Source: an uncultured Eubacterium sp. (GTDB taxonomy: Bacteria > Bacillota > Clostridia > Oscillospirales > Acutalibacteraceae). From it: a DNA stretch of 50,868 nucleotides. Below are positions 23,663 to 34,100 of this stretch, piece after piece. The stretch spans positions 1-50,868 of the forward strand of contig CALWVQ010000054.1 of assembly GCA_944385025.1 (NCBI GenBank), in the 5' to 3' direction. How positions within the stretch are numbered: the stretch's first letter is position 1; every line of letters begins with the position of its first letter. The translations under genes were made by a program, and so were the position numbers. The notes beneath the pieces were generated by a model. The model saw only the letters and a program-made list of their open reading frames with translations, was not told the DNA's origin and made no database searches.

Positions 23663-25102
23663 TTACCTGCTTGTGTTTTTCTCTTTTTTAGCAAGCTTTT
23701 TTGCTTTTAATTCCTCTTTATACGTTTTTTGAAATTCTTTCGTATCTTTTGCCAAAACTCCTGACAAAACAATTAAACATATTAGATTTGGTACAGACAT
23801 AAGTCCGTTTGCAATGTCTGAAAAACTCCATACAATTTCAAGGGTTGTGGTTGCTCCGACAAAGGTGAGAACAGAAAATACCACTCTGTAAATATAACAG
23901 AAAACAGGCTTTTTAAGCAAAAATTCAAGAGCTTTTTCGCCGTTGTATTCCCAGCCTAAAATTGTGGAGAATGCAAATAAAATAATACCGATAGTTACAA
24001 GCACTCCGCCTGCCTTACCTAAAGCTGATTCAAATGCAATTATTGTCAGCTCTGCTCCCTCGTACATTTTGCCTGTTGCCGGATTTGTTGCACCAAGCAT
24101 ACCGCTTGACGCAATAGCAAGACCTGTTACTGAACATACAACGATTGTATCAATAAAAGTACCGCACATATTAATGTAGCCCTGTTTAACGTGGTGATCA
24201 GATGTTGCAGATGCTGCCGTGATAGCTGCGCTGCCTAAACCAGCTTCGTTGGAAAATACACCTCTTGCAATACCGTATCTCATAGAAGTCATTACGGAAG
24301 CGGTTATAGTGCCTGCCACTCCGCCGGCAACTGCTTTTCCACCGAAAGCCATAGAAACGATACTTGCTATTCCTGACGGCAGATTTTTGTAATTAATAAT
24401 TACAACAAGAAGTCCCGCAATAATGTAAAACGCAGCCATAGCCGGAACAAGAAATGTTGATACTTTGGAAATAGTCTGAATACCGCCTATGATAATAAGA
24501 GCAACGAGTACAGCAAGAATCAGTCCAACAACCCACTGAGGAATGGAAAAAGTAGAGTAAACCGCACTGGAAATTGAATTAGCTTGAGTTGCGTTTCCTA
24601 TACCGAATGAAGCAAGCACAGTGAATACGGCAAACATAACGGCAAGTATACTGCCGAATATTTTGTGTTTAAAACCGTTTTTCAGCGTATACATAGGACC
24701 GCCGCACATTTCACCTTTTTCGTTTACGGTTCTGTACTTGAGGGCAAGGGCACACTCTGCATATTTTGTTGATATACCGAATGCCGCAGAAATCCACATC
24801 CATACAAGAGCGCCGGGACCGCCTAATACCATTGCTGTTGCAACGCCTACAATGTTTCCTGTACCGACTGTTGCCGCAAGAGCAGTCATAAGTGCGGAAA
24901 ACGGTGAAATATCGCCGTCGCCGTTGTCAGTTCTTCGTGATTCTTTGCTGAAAAGAGTTTTTAGTGAAGAACCCAAATTCCTCCACGGAAGAAAGTTTAA
25001 TTTTATGGTTAGGAATATACCTGTTCCTACTAAAAAAACAAGCATCACAGGACCCCAGACGAAGTCGCTTATTGCAGATACGACTTCCTGTATTTTTTCC
25101 AT
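23663..25102 (-). CDS. AGCS-family sodium:alanine/glycine symporter
   Basis: A 479-residue membrane protein of the alanine or glycine:cation symporter family. Family signatures include 'AATVGTGNIVGVATAM' near residue 80, 'GGPGALVWMWISA', 'GGPMYTLKNGF' and 'YGIARGVFSNEAGLGSA'. It would use a sodium gradient to import alanine or glycine. The ATG at 25102 has AAGGAGTG six bases upstream, which decides against the in-frame codon at 25138. The C-terminal 25 residues are strongly basic. A possible promoter (TTGATT, 17 bases, TAACAT) lies in the 78-base gap from tatD. Confidence 0.93.
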   Translation of the reverse strand: MEKIQEVVSAISDFVWGPVMLVFLVGTGIFLTIKLNFLPWRNLGSSLKTLFSKESRRTDNGDGDISPFSALMTALAATVGTGNIVGVATAMVLGGPGALVWMWISAAFGISTKYAECALALKYRTVNEKGEMCGGPMYTLKNGFKHKIFGSILAVMFAVFTVLASFGIGNATQANSISSAVYSTFSIPQWVVGLILAVLVALIIIGGIQTISKVSTFLVPAMAAFYIIAGLLVVIINYKNLPSGIASIVSMAFGGKAVAGGVAGTITASVMTSMRYGIARGVFSNEAGLGSAAITAASATSDHHVKQGYINMCGTFIDTIVVCSVTGLAIASSGMLGATNPATGKMYEGAELTIIAFESALGKAGGVLVTIGIILFAFSTILGWEYNGEKALEFLLKKPVFCYIYRVVFSVLTFVGATTTLEIVWSFSDIANGLMSVPNLICLIVLSGVLAKDTKEFQKTYKEELKAKKLAKKEKNTSR

Positions 25103-25179
25103 AGTTTCACTCCTTAATGTATTTTTATCAAAAGTCAACGTCTATGTTATCATATTCATTGCTTATAATCAATAAAAAA

Positions 25180-25944
25180 TTACAGTGCAAACAGCCTTTT
25201 TCCGTTTGTATTAGTAATATTTATTAACTCTTGAGTGTCAATATTAAGAACCTGTGCAATTTTTTCAGCAGTGTAGGGAATATAAGATGAGTCGTTTCTT
25301 TTTCCTCTCATTGGAACAGGTGCAAGGTAAGGGCAGTCCGTTTCAAGCACAAGACGTTCAAGTGGGATTTCCTTCACTACCTCGAGACTTTTTCTCGCAT
25401 TTGAAAACGTAACAACACCGTTTAATCCTATATACATTCCCAGCTTTATTATTTCTTTTGCCATTTCCTTTGAACCTGAAAAACAGTGCAAAACACCCTT
25501 GGGCTTGTACTGTTTCAGTATATCGAGTGTATCGCCGTGAGCTTCTCTGTCGTGAACGATTACAGGCATATCAAGTTTGTTTGCAAGCTCAAGCTGAGCC
25601 TCAAAAAAGTCCTTTTGCTCCTGTTTTGAGGAATTCATCCAGTGGTAGTCAAGACCGATTTCACCGATTGCCACACACTTGCTGTTTTTTGCAAACTTTT
25701 CAATAATTTTTAAATCGTCAAGATTTGCGCAATCTAAATTTTCAGGATGAAATCCTGCCGCAAAATAAACGTAGTCATATTTTTGTGAAAGGTCAAAATT
25801 AAATTGAGTCGTGTCAATATCACATCCGCAGCTTACAACTAATGAAACACCCTGACTTTGAAGTGTGTCTAAAACCATTTCTCTGTCAGGGTTAAATTTC
25901 ATATCGTCGTAGTGAGAATGTGTATCAAAGATATTTTGATACAT
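25180..25944 (-). CDS. tatD: TatD-family metal-dependent hydrolase
   Basis: A 254-residue TIM-barrel amidohydrolase relative. Metal-site motifs occur in order: 'DTHSHYDD' at the N-terminus, 'GEIGLDYH', 'VIVHDREAH', 'VLHCFSGS' and 'ETDCPYLAPVPMRGKRND'. TatD proteins are 3'-5' DNA/RNA exonucleases that take part in repair and quality control. Its place directly after metG is the usual arrangement in Firmicutes. The ATG at 25944 follows GAGGGA; the gap from metG is 20 bases. Confidence 0.93.
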   Translation of the reverse strand: MYQNIFDTHSHYDDMKFNPDREMVLDTLQSQGVSLVVSCGCDIDTTQFNFDLSQKYDYVYFAAGFHPENLDCANLDDLKIIEKFAKNSKCVAIGEIGLDYHWMNSSKQEQKDFFEAQLELANKLDMPVIVHDREAHGDTLDILKQYKPKGVLHCFSGSKEMAKEIIKLGMYIGLNGVVTFSNARKSLEVVKEIPLERLVLETDCPYLAPVPMRGKRNDSSYIPYTAEKIAQVLNIDTQELINITNTNGKRLFAL

Positions 25945-25964
25945 GTTATCATTTCCCTCGTCGA

Positions 25965-27917
25965 TTATCTTATTTTTGTACCTGCCGGCATACCGTCAAC
26001 AAAAAGAACTTTAACGTCGTCTTCGTTGACATCACCGGCCAAAAGCATACCGTTGCTGATTTCACCGCAAAGCTTTGCAGGTTTAAGATTTGCAACAATA
26101 ATAACGCTTTTACCTATTAAATCTTCGGGCTTGTACCACGGTGCAATGCCTGAAACTATCTGCCTCGGCTTGTCGCTGCCGTCGTCAACCATTATTTTTA
26201 AAAGCTTTTTAGCTTTCTTGATAGGCTCGCACTCTGTAATTTTTGCTACTCGCAGTTCAACTTTTGCAAAATCATCAAAGGCAATTTCTGCAAGTCCTTC
26301 AATTTCTTTCTTGCCCTGCTGAGCTTTCTGTGCCTCTTCAGCCTGTTTTGTAATTAATGCATTAAGTTCCTCAATTTCTTTGTCAAAATCAATTCTTGGG
26401 AAAAGTGCAGGACCTTTCTTTACTGTTACGTCTTGAGGAAGAACATCAAATTTACCTGCGTTTTCATAGGTGATTAAATCTTCGGTAGCACCGATTTGCT
26501 CCCATACTTTCGGCATTGTTGTAGGCATAAAGCAGGACAGAAGAGTAGTGCTGATGCGTATTGCCTCAAGAAGATTGTAAAGAACTTGAGAAAGACGTGC
26601 TTTCTTGCTTTCATCCTTGCCCAAAATCCAAGGAGTTGTTTCATCAATATATTTGTTAGCTCTTGAAATTACCTTGAAAATTTCAGCAAGTGCATTGTTT
26701 AACTGAGTTTCGTCCATAAGAGCGTCTACCTTGTCTCTCAATGAGGTGGACATTTCAATTAACTCTTTATCAATTTCTTCAGCTTCTTTTTCAGCAGGAA
26801 GTGTGCCGCCGAAATATTTTTCAACCATAGCAACAGTTCTTGAAACAAGATTTCCTAAATCATTTGCCAAATCAGAATTGATTCTGTTTATCATAATCTC
26901 GTTTGAGAATGAGCTGTCAGCACCTAAAGCCATTTCTCTCAAAATATGGTAACGTATTGCGTCTGCACCATATCTTTCGCCAAGAACTTTAGGGTCAACA
27001 ACGTTACCTATGGATTTACTCATCTTCTGAACGTTAAAGGTAATCCAGCCGTGAACAGCAAGATGTTTTGGAAGCGGAAGCTCTAAAGCCATAAGAATTG
27101 CTGGCCATATAATTGCGTGGAAACGCATAATGTCTTTTGCTACCATATGAAGATCTGCCGGCCAAAACTTGTCAAAATCATTGTATTTGCCGTTTTCATA
27201 TCCAAGAGCGCTGATATAGTTTGAAAGAGCATCTACCCACACATAAACCACGTGCTTGTCATCAAATGTTACAGGAACGCCCCAGTTAAAAGTTGTTCTT
27301 GAAACGCAAAGATCCTCAAGTCCCGGTTTAATAAAGTTATTTACAAGTTCTACGGCTCTTGAACGTGGCTGCAAATAATCTGTCTCCATTAGCAGTTTTT
27401 CAATTCTGTCAGCAAAAGGAGAAAGCTTAAAGAAATATGCCTCTTCCTCTGCCTCCACAACTTCTCTTCCGCATTCGGGACACTTGCCGTCTACAAGCTG
27501 ACTTTCTGTCCAAAAGCTTTCACAGGGAGTACAGTATTTTCCTATATACTTGCCTTTGTAAATATATCCCTTGTCATAAAGTGTTTTAAAAATCTTTTGT
27601 ACTGTTTCAATGTGATAATCGTCTGTGGTTCGGATATATCTGTCATAGCTTATGTTCATATAACTCCACAGGTCTTTAAAAATCTCAACAATTTCATCAA
27701 CATATTCTTTTGGAGTTACGCCTTTTTCTTCTGCCTTTTGCTCAATTTTGAGACCATGCTCGTCCGTACCTGTAAGGAAGATTACGTCTTTTCCCTGCAT
27801 TCTTCTGTAACGAGCTATTGAGTCGCAGGCGACAGTAGTGTAGCAGTGACCGATATGAGGATTACCTGACGGGTAATATATAGGTGTAGTTATATAAAAT
27901 TTCTCTTTTTCTGCCAT
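25965..27917 (-). CDS. metG: Methionyl-tRNA synthetase
   Basis: A 650-residue class I synthetase charging tRNA(Met). 'PHIGH' at residues 20-24 is the HIGH motif, and 'KMSKS' lies near residue 300. The zinc site 'CTPC...CPEC' is near residue 130, as in one-knuckle bacterial enzymes. The C-terminal 105 residues are a tRNA-binding EMAPII-like domain ('FAKVELRVAKI', 'LKPAKLCGEISNGMLLA') that also makes dimers. It starts three bases after the nagB stop, so the two are co-translated. No feature is unusual. Confidence 0.97.
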   Translation of the reverse strand: MAEKEKFYITTPIYYPSGNPHIGHCYTTVACDSIARYRRMQGKDVIFLTGTDEHGLKIEQKAEEKGVTPKEYVDEIVEIFKDLWSYMNISYDRYIRTTDDYHIETVQKIFKTLYDKGYIYKGKYIGKYCTPCESFWTESQLVDGKCPECGREVVEAEEEAYFFKLSPFADRIEKLLMETDYLQPRSRAVELVNNFIKPGLEDLCVSRTTFNWGVPVTFDDKHVVYVWVDALSNYISALGYENGKYNDFDKFWPADLHMVAKDIMRFHAIIWPAILMALELPLPKHLAVHGWITFNVQKMSKSIGNVVDPKVLGERYGADAIRYHILREMALGADSSFSNEIMINRINSDLANDLGNLVSRTVAMVEKYFGGTLPAEKEAEEIDKELIEMSTSLRDKVDALMDETQLNNALAEIFKVISRANKYIDETTPWILGKDESKKARLSQVLYNLLEAIRISTTLLSCFMPTTMPKVWEQIGATEDLITYENAGKFDVLPQDVTVKKGPALFPRIDFDKEIEELNALITKQAEEAQKAQQGKKEIEGLAEIAFDDFAKVELRVAKITECEPIKKAKKLLKIMVDDGSDKPRQIVSGIAPWYKPEDLIGKSVIIVANLKPAKLCGEISNGMLLAGDVNEDDVKVLFVDGMPAGTKIR

Positions 27918-27920
27918 TTA

Positions 27921-28658
27921 TTAAAGCCCCCAATTAATTTTTGAAGCAGCGCCCTTGTCTATCATAAGGGTTACGTCAGTGTGAAACTGCAATACAGAAG
28001 CAGGGCACTGCGGAGTAACGTTTCCGTCAATAAGCTGCTTGATTGCATCAGCCTTGTTTTCGCCCAGTGCGATAATAAGTATACGCTTTGCCTGCATAAT
28101 TGAACCGATACCCATTGTAACGGCTCTTGTAGGTACTTCTTCAATAGTTTTGAAGAAACGGCTGTTATCCTTTATTGTGCTTTCTTTAAGCTCAACAACG
28201 TGACTCCAACGCTGAAAACTGTCTGACGGTTCGTTAAATGCAATGTGACCGTTTGAGCCGATGCCCAAAAGCTGAATGTCAATTCCGCCGGCAGCCTTAA
28301 TCTTTTTTTCATAGTTTTCGCATTCCTGCTCTAAATCTTCTGCATTTCCGTCAAGAAAATTAATGTTTTCTTCCGGTATGTTAATGTGGTCAAAAAGATT
28401 TTCGTGCATAAATGTGTGATATGAGTTTTTATCATTTACATCAAGATTGCAGTACTCGTCAAGATTAAATGTTGTTACCTTGCTGAAATCTACCGCACCG
28501 TTTTCAAAAAGCTTAATCATATGACCGTAAGGTTTAAGAGGGGTGGAGCCGGTAGCAAGACCTAAAACGGAATTCGGTTTTGCAAGCACCTGACCGCACA
28601 TATAGTTACCGGCAGCGATACCGATTTGCTCGTCGTTGTCGTAAACAAGTACATTCAT
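27921..28658 (-). CDS. nagB: Glucosamine-6-phosphate deaminase
   Basis: A 245-residue NagB converting glucosamine 6-phosphate to fructose 6-phosphate and ammonia, central to amino-sugar use and cell-wall recycling. Conserved motifs are 'LGLATGSTPLKPYGHM', 'TFNLDEYCNL' with the catalytic Asp, and 'GIGSNGHIAFNEP'. The length matches the short, non-allosteric Bacillus type. The ATG at 28658 follows GGAGG; a longer reading to 28682 is not needed. It is followed by metG three bases later, an association with the wall-degrading glucosaminidase nearby but not in the same operon. Confidence 0.95.
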   Translation of the reverse strand: MNVLVYDNDEQIGIAAGNYMCGQVLAKPNSVLGLATGSTPLKPYGHMIKLFENGAVDFSKVTTFNLDEYCNLDVNDKNSYHTFMHENLFDHINIPEENINFLDGNAEDLEQECENYEKKIKAAGGIDIQLLGIGSNGHIAFNEPSDSFQRWSHVVELKESTIKDNSRFFKTIEEVPTRAVTMGIGSIMQAKRILIIALGENKADAIKQLIDGNVTPQCPASVLQFHTDVTLMIDKGAASKINWGL

Positions 28659-28702
28659 TTTTATTTCCTCCGTTATATCCATCTAAAATATATTACCATA
28701 AT

Positions 28703-28730
28703 ATTATAAACCAATTATTTCCCGTGTCAA
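28703..28730 (-). promoter_or_regulatory. Promoter of nagB-metG-tatD
   Basis: On the minus strand, TTGACA (28730-28725), a 16-base spacer and TATAAT (28708-28703). The -35 overlaps the end of the VanZ-like gene, so nagB and metG need not depend on read-through from upstream. Confidence 0.7.
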
Positions 28731-29197
28731 TGTTGAATTGCTTTTTTACTGCGCTTTTGAGCAATTCTTTTTACTGCCTTATAGATAACAGCAAATACAA
28801 TTGAACCTATAACAGCACCGCAGGTATCTATTGCCCAGTCCTTTAGTTCGCAGGATCTTCCGCTGACAAAAAGCTGATGAAATTCGTCTGTTGCCGCATA
28901 GGCAGATGTAAGAAGTATTGACTGAATAATCATTAGCTTTTTTCCGTCAAGCACAAAGCCCAAATTAAAAAGTATGCAAAGTCCTGTAAATTCAAGACAG
29001 TGGGCAAGTTTTCGGACAATGAAATCGGTTAGAATGTTATCACCGAAAATGCTGATTAGCCATTCTAAAACAATCCCGCTTTGCTGTGCGCTTTCTTCTG
29101 CATTTCTGGAAGAAAGCCAAAATATCACTGCCATACAAATCAGCGCAGGCAAGTAGCAAAGAATTCTTTTAAGTGCGTTATTTTTCTCTTGTTGCAT
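28727..29197 (-). CDS. VanZ-family membrane protein
   Basis: A 156-residue protein with about four hydrophobic helices and the VanZ family motifs 'FWLSSRNAEESAQQSG' near residue 22, 'KLAHCLEFTGLCILF' near residue 63 and 'YAATDEFHQLFVSGRSCELKDWAIDTCGAVIG' (quoted in part) near residue 100. VanZ proteins are widespread in Firmicutes; the named member gives low-level teicoplanin resistance, but most family members have no known role and this should not be read as a resistance gene. It overlaps the end of the upstream oligopeptide-binding gene by 20 bases. Confidence 0.85.
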   Translation of the reverse strand: MQQEKNNALKRILCYLPALICMAVIFWLSSRNAEESAQQSGIVLEWLISIFGDNILTDFIVRKLAHCLEFTGLCILFNLGFVLDGKKLMIIQSILLTSAYAATDEFHQLFVSGRSCELKDWAIDTCGAVIGSIVFAVIYKAVKRIAQKRSKKAIQH

Positions 29198-30827
29198 TTA
29201 CAAAACTTACCCTTCCGCTTCCTGCGTGGAAATTAACGCCGCTGACTCCCTTTGCCTGTGCGTAGTAAGATGATTCAAACATTACAGGCATAATAGAGTA
29301 GTCTTTCATAATAGCTTTTTCAACATTTGCACAAGCTTGTGCAAGGTTAGATGCATTGGAACTCTGGGCTTTGTCAAGCGCTTTTTCGGCGGCTTTAAGC
29401 TCACCTGCAATATTGCTGTTAATTATGCTTTGCAAATATGAAATGCAGTTTTGACTGCCTGCAGTAAACTGATATAACAGCAAATCATAGTCGCCGTTTG
29501 AAACTGCGGTGTTGTAATCTTCCTGATTTAAAGCCTTGATTTTCAGCGAGAAAGAAACAGCCTCGCCGTCACCATAGCTTGATACAGAGCCGATGCCGCT
29601 TTGTATTCCTTGAACAATTTCCTTTGCGGTATCTTCCATATCTTCATTAACTACCAAAGTTATGTCAGCAACTGTGTACCCCGTGTCCTCAAGTCCCTTT
29701 CTCCAAAGGGCTTTTGCCTCTTCAGTATCCTGTGACACTACTGTTTTGCCCAAAACCTCTGGGGCACTTTTTCCTGTAATTGTGCAGCTTGCAGGTGTAA
29801 AGCAGGATGCACTTTGAAGATAGGAGTGACCCTCAACATTAGGACTTGAAATGCTCAAACATAAAGCTTTTCTCAAGTCAGAATTACTGAAAATCTGTTT
29901 GTTTTTATTGAGAACCAGCGCCCACATTTTGTTTTCGTAAGGTGTTGCCGTAATATCGTCGCTGTTTAATTCCTCATATTCCTTTCCGCTTATATAAGCA
30001 GCGTCATAGTATCCGCTTTTGAGGTTTTTCGCAATATCTTCTGTGCTGTCGGTAATGTTTAAAGTTACATCAGTTACAGCGCTGGGGTGCGAGCCTGTGT
30101 AAAGGTCATTGTTTTTGAGAATATATGACGCCTCAAGGATATTGCTGACGTAAAACTGACCGTTAAAGATGGTGTATTCAAGCCCTAAACCATATCTGCC
30201 TTTTGTAGCGTAAAAATACTCTTCGTTGCAGGGCATTGCTACCGCTGTTGAAAGAGTGTTCATAAATCCGTCGTCGGCAGAGGAAAGCCTTATCTCAAGA
30301 GTATAGTCGTCAACTGCTTTTACTCCCAGTTTTGAGGCGGACATTCTGCCTGAATGAATTTGAGGAGCGTTTACAATGTTTGATACGGAGGAGTAGAGAG
30401 GACATTCCGTTTCTTTGCTTACTGCTCTTTGAAGAGCAAAAACAAAGTCGTTTGCCGTTACATCGGGATTGAAATCAGCTCCCATAAGCTCTTGCGCTTT
30501 TGTAAGATTTTCCGGGTCGTCGCTCTGTACGTTCCATTTTACACCTTTTTTAAGATTGAAAGTATATGTTTTGCCGTCGTCGCTTATGCTCCAGTTTTCT
30601 GCTACTCCGTTTTGGACAGTGCCGTCGTCAAGCACTCTTACAAGTCCTTCATAACAATTTTCTACTATCAAAAACTCGTCGGAAGTAGAAGCAACTTGAG
30701 GGTCAAAACTGTTTATTTTCCCGCTGAAGGGGTAGATAAAATCTACTGATTTATCACCACCGGAACAGCCGTAAAAACAGGCTGATATCATAGTTACGCA
30801 AAGTAGTAAAGTTATTATTTTTTTCAT
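29178..30827 (-). CDS. Oligopeptide ABC transporter substrate-binding lipoprotein (SBP_bac_5)
   Basis: A 549-residue extracellular solute-binding protein of the OppA/DppA class. A lipoprotein signal with Cys near residues 17-21 begins the protein. Family features are 'FDPQVASTSDEFLIVENCYEGLVR' (in part), 'ENWSISDDGKTYTFNLKKGVKW', 'TANDFVFALQRAV' and 'DDYTLEIRLS'. It would deliver peptides to an Opp-type permease, but no permease or ATPase gene is next to it, so it either works with a transporter elsewhere or is an orphan. It has its own promoter and overlaps the VanZ-like gene. Confidence 0.92.
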   Translation of the reverse strand: MKKIITLLLCVTMISACFYGCSGGDKSVDFIYPFSGKINSFDPQVASTSDEFLIVENCYEGLVRVLDDGTVQNGVAENWSISDDGKTYTFNLKKGVKWNVQSDDPENLTKAQELMGADFNPDVTANDFVFALQRAVSKETECPLYSSVSNIVNAPQIHSGRMSASKLGVKAVDDYTLEIRLSSADDGFMNTLSTAVAMPCNEEYFYATKGRYGLGLEYTIFNGQFYVSNILEASYILKNNDLYTGSHPSAVTDVTLNITDSTEDIAKNLKSGYYDAAYISGKEYEELNSDDITATPYENKMWALVLNKNKQIFSNSDLRKALCLSISSPNVEGHSYLQSASCFTPASCTITGKSAPEVLGKTVVSQDTEEAKALWRKGLEDTGYTVADITLVVNEDMEDTAKEIVQGIQSGIGSVSSYGDGEAVSFSLKIKALNQEDYNTAVSNGDYDLLLYQFTAGSQNCISYLQSIINSNIAGELKAAEKALDKAQSSNASNLAQACANVEKAIMKDYSIMPVMFESSYYAQAKGVSGVNFHAGSGRVSFVNATREK

Positions 30828-30845
30828 CGTTTCTCACCTTTTAGC

Positions 30846-30874
30846 ATTATAGCAAATCTGCCTTACTAAATCAA
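30846..30874 (-). promoter_or_regulatory. SigA-type promoter of the oligopeptide-binding gene
   Basis: On the minus strand, TTGATT (30874-30869), a 17-base spacer and TATAAT (30851-30846), about 20 bases upstream of the ATG at 30827. Confidence 0.75.
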
Positions 30875-30978
30875 CGAGTTTAAGGGGAATAAATTGTAAA
30901 TAATTGCGAATATAAGAAACACAAGGTGGCGTGTATAAAATACTTTTTGAATAAGTTAAAAATATTTAAAAATTTTTC

Positions 30979-31007
30979 TTGACATATCAGTTACAATGTT
31001 TTATATT
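30979..31007 (+). promoter_or_regulatory. SigA-type promoter of rpoBC
   Basis: TTGACA at 30979-30984, a 17-base spacer and TATATT at 31002-31007. The transcript would start near 31014, about 124 bases before the rpoB ATG. Confidence 0.75.
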
Positions 31008-31137
31008 AAAGAGCATCATAAAATGGAAATTTATGCGTAATTGCAATTTTATCTAATATTTTACCGAAACGGCAGGGATGTCTCTGTTTGTCGGAATACG
31101 CTGAATTTGCCGTAAAAAATAGATTGGAGTGACTTCT

Positions 31138-34100
31138 ATGGTAAATGTGAAAGATGTGCAGCTTGGTACAACTACACGAAAGAACTTTGCTAAAATCAAT
31201 GAAGTTATGCAGATGCCTAATTTGATTGAGGTACAGAAGAGTTCTTACCAATGGTTCCTTGATGAAGGTTTAAAGCAGGTTTTCAAGGATATCGGCTCAA
31301 TTACCGATTACACAGGCAACCTTGTGCTTGACTTTATTGACTTTTCTATCGACGATGAACCTAAATACTCAATAGCTCAGTGTAAGGCTCGTGACGTAAC
31401 ATACGCAAAACCACTCAAGGTTCGTGCCAGACTTGTTAATAAAGAAACAGGTGAGGTTAAGGAAAACACTATATTTATGGGCGATTTTCCTTGGATGACC
31501 GATGCGGGCACATTTGTAATCAACGGTGCTGAAAGATGTATAGTTTCACAGCTTGTTCGTTCACCCGGTGTTTACTACAATATGGACCACGATAAGACAG
31601 GTAAAGAACTGTTCACTAATACAGTAATACCAAACCGCGGCGCTTGGCTTGAGTATGAGACGGACGCTAACGACCTTTTCTACGTACGTATCGATAAGAA
31701 CAGAAAAATCTTTATCACCACATTTCTTCGTGCTCTCGGTCTTGGTACCGACAGCGAAATAGTTGAGTTTTTCGGTGATGATGAAAGAATTACAGCCACA
31801 ATCGAGAAAGACGCAACAAAGAATACAGAAGAAGCACTTCTTGAGGTTTACAAGAAGCTTCGTCCGGGCGAGCCTCCTACTCTTGAAACTGCACAGGCTC
31901 ATCTTGACGGTTTGTTCTTTGACGCTCACAGATATGACCTTTCACGTGTAGGCAGATATAAGTATAATAAAAAACTCGCAATCAGCGACAGACTTACAAA
32001 TCAGGTGCTTTCACAGCCTGTTATTTCGCCGCAGGGTGAGTTCCTTGCTGACGCAGGTGAAAAGATTACTGCCGAAAAGGCTCTCGAGATTGAAAATGCA
32101 GGTGTTATGTTTGCATATATCAATGTTGACGGCAAAGAGGTTAAAATCGTATCAAACGGTATGGTTGACATTAACGCTTATGTTAATTTTGACTGCAAGC
32201 CATACGGCATCAACGAAAAGGTTTCATACAGAGTTCTTTCTGAAATTCTTGAAAAGTGCGGCGACGATGAAAAGGCACTTAAGGAAGAGATTGAGCTTCG
32301 CTGTGACGACCTTATTCCTAAACATATTATAATAGACGATATTTTTGCTACTGTATCATATCTTCTTAATCTCGCTAACGGTGTAGGTTCACTTGACGAT
32401 ATTGACCACCTTGGCAACCGTAGAATTCGTGCAGTAGGCGAGTTACTCCAAAATCAGTTTAGAATCGGCTTTACAAGAATGGAAAGAGTTATCCGTGAAA
32501 GAATGACTCTCCAGGCACAGGACGACGAGGAGGCTATCACTCCTCAGGCTCTTATCAATATCCGTCCTGTAGTTGCTGCAATCAAAGAGTTCTTCGGTTC
32601 ATCACCACTTTCACAGTTTATGGATCAGAACAACCCTCTTGCAGAGCTTACCCATAAAAGAAGACTTTCAGCTCTGGGCCCCGGCGGTCTTTCACGTGAC
32701 CGTGCAGGATTTGAGGTTCGTGACGTTCACTATACCCATTACGGCCGTATGTGTCCTATCGAAACTCCTGAAGGTCCTAACATCGGCTTGATTTCATATC
32801 TTGCTTGTTACAGCCGTCTTAACGAATACGGCTTTATCGAGGCTCCTTACCGTAAGGTTGATAAGGAAACAGGCGTTGTTACCGACGAGGTTGTTTATAT
32901 GACAGCCGATATGGAGGATAACTACGTTGTAGCTCAGGCAAACGAGCCTCTTGACGATCAGGGCAGATTTGCCAACACAAAGGTAACCTGCCGTTACAGA
33001 GATGAGTTCCTTACTCTTCCTCCTGAAAGAGTAGACTATATGGACGTATCTCCAAAAATGGTAGTATCAGTAGCTACCGCAATGATTCCTTTCCTTGAAA
33101 ACGACGACGCAAACCGTGCACTTATGGGTGCTAACATGCAGCGTCAGGCAGTGCCTCTTCTTAAGACAGACGCTCCTGTTGTCGGCACAGGTATGGAATA
33201 TAAAGCAGCATACGACTCAGGCGTTGTAGTAATTGCAAAGCGCGGTGGTACAGTAACTGCTGTTGATGCTGATACAATTGAAATTACCACAAAGAACAAC
33301 GAGGTTGACAAGTATGAGCTTGTTAAGTTCTCCGGTTCTAACCAAGGTACTTGTATTAACCAGCGTCCTATTGTTTCATTGAGACAGGAGATTGAGGACG
33401 GACAGGTAATTGCAGACGGTCCTGCAACCTGTAACGGTGAAATTTCACTTGGTAAGAATGCTCTTATCGGATTTATGACTTGGGAAGGTTATAACTACGA
33501 GGACGCTGTTCTTATTAACGAAAAGATAGTACGTGACGACGTTTATACCTCAATTCATATTGAGGAGCACGAGGTTGAGTCACGTGATACAAAGCTTGGT
33601 CCTGAAGAAATTACAAGAGATATTCCAAACGTTGGTGAAGACGCTCTTAAAGATCTTGATGCAGACGGTATTATCCGTATTGGTGCAGAGGTTCATTCCG
33701 GTGATATTCTTGTCGGTAAAGTTACACCGAAGGGCGAGACTGAGCTTACAGCAGAGGAAAGACTTCTTCGTGCAATCTTCGGCGAGAAGGCAAGAGAAGT
33801 TAGAGATACTTCTCTTCGCGTTCCTCACGGTGAGTACGGTACAGTAGTTGACGTTAAGGTGTTTACCCGTGCAAACTGCGACGAGCTTTCACCTGGCGTA
33901 AATAAAGTAGTAAGAGTTTACATTGCTCAAAAGCGTAAGATTCAAGTGGGCGACAAGATGGCAGGTCGTCACGGTAACAAGGGTGTTGTTTCAAGAATTC
34001 TTCCACAGGAAGATATGCCATTCCTTCCTGACGGCAGACCGCTTGACATCGTTCTTAACCCTCTGGGCGTACCTTCACGTATGAATATCGGTCAGGTACT

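Larger units (their letters stand above)
30828..31137. other. 310-base divergent intergenic region
   Basis: The region holds the minus-strand promoter of the oligopeptide-binding gene (30846-30874), a strong plus-strand promoter (30979-31007), and a leader of about 124 bases before rpoB that contains imperfect hairpins. No coding sequence is seen. Confidence 0.75.

Noticed and set aside
28727-29197. VanZ as glycopeptide resistance gene
   Set aside because: No vanHAX or regulator genes are nearby; VanZ-family proteins are common in Firmicutes with no resistance role.
32590-32720. Rifampicin-resistance changes in rpoB
   Set aside because: The residues at the classical positions are wild type.
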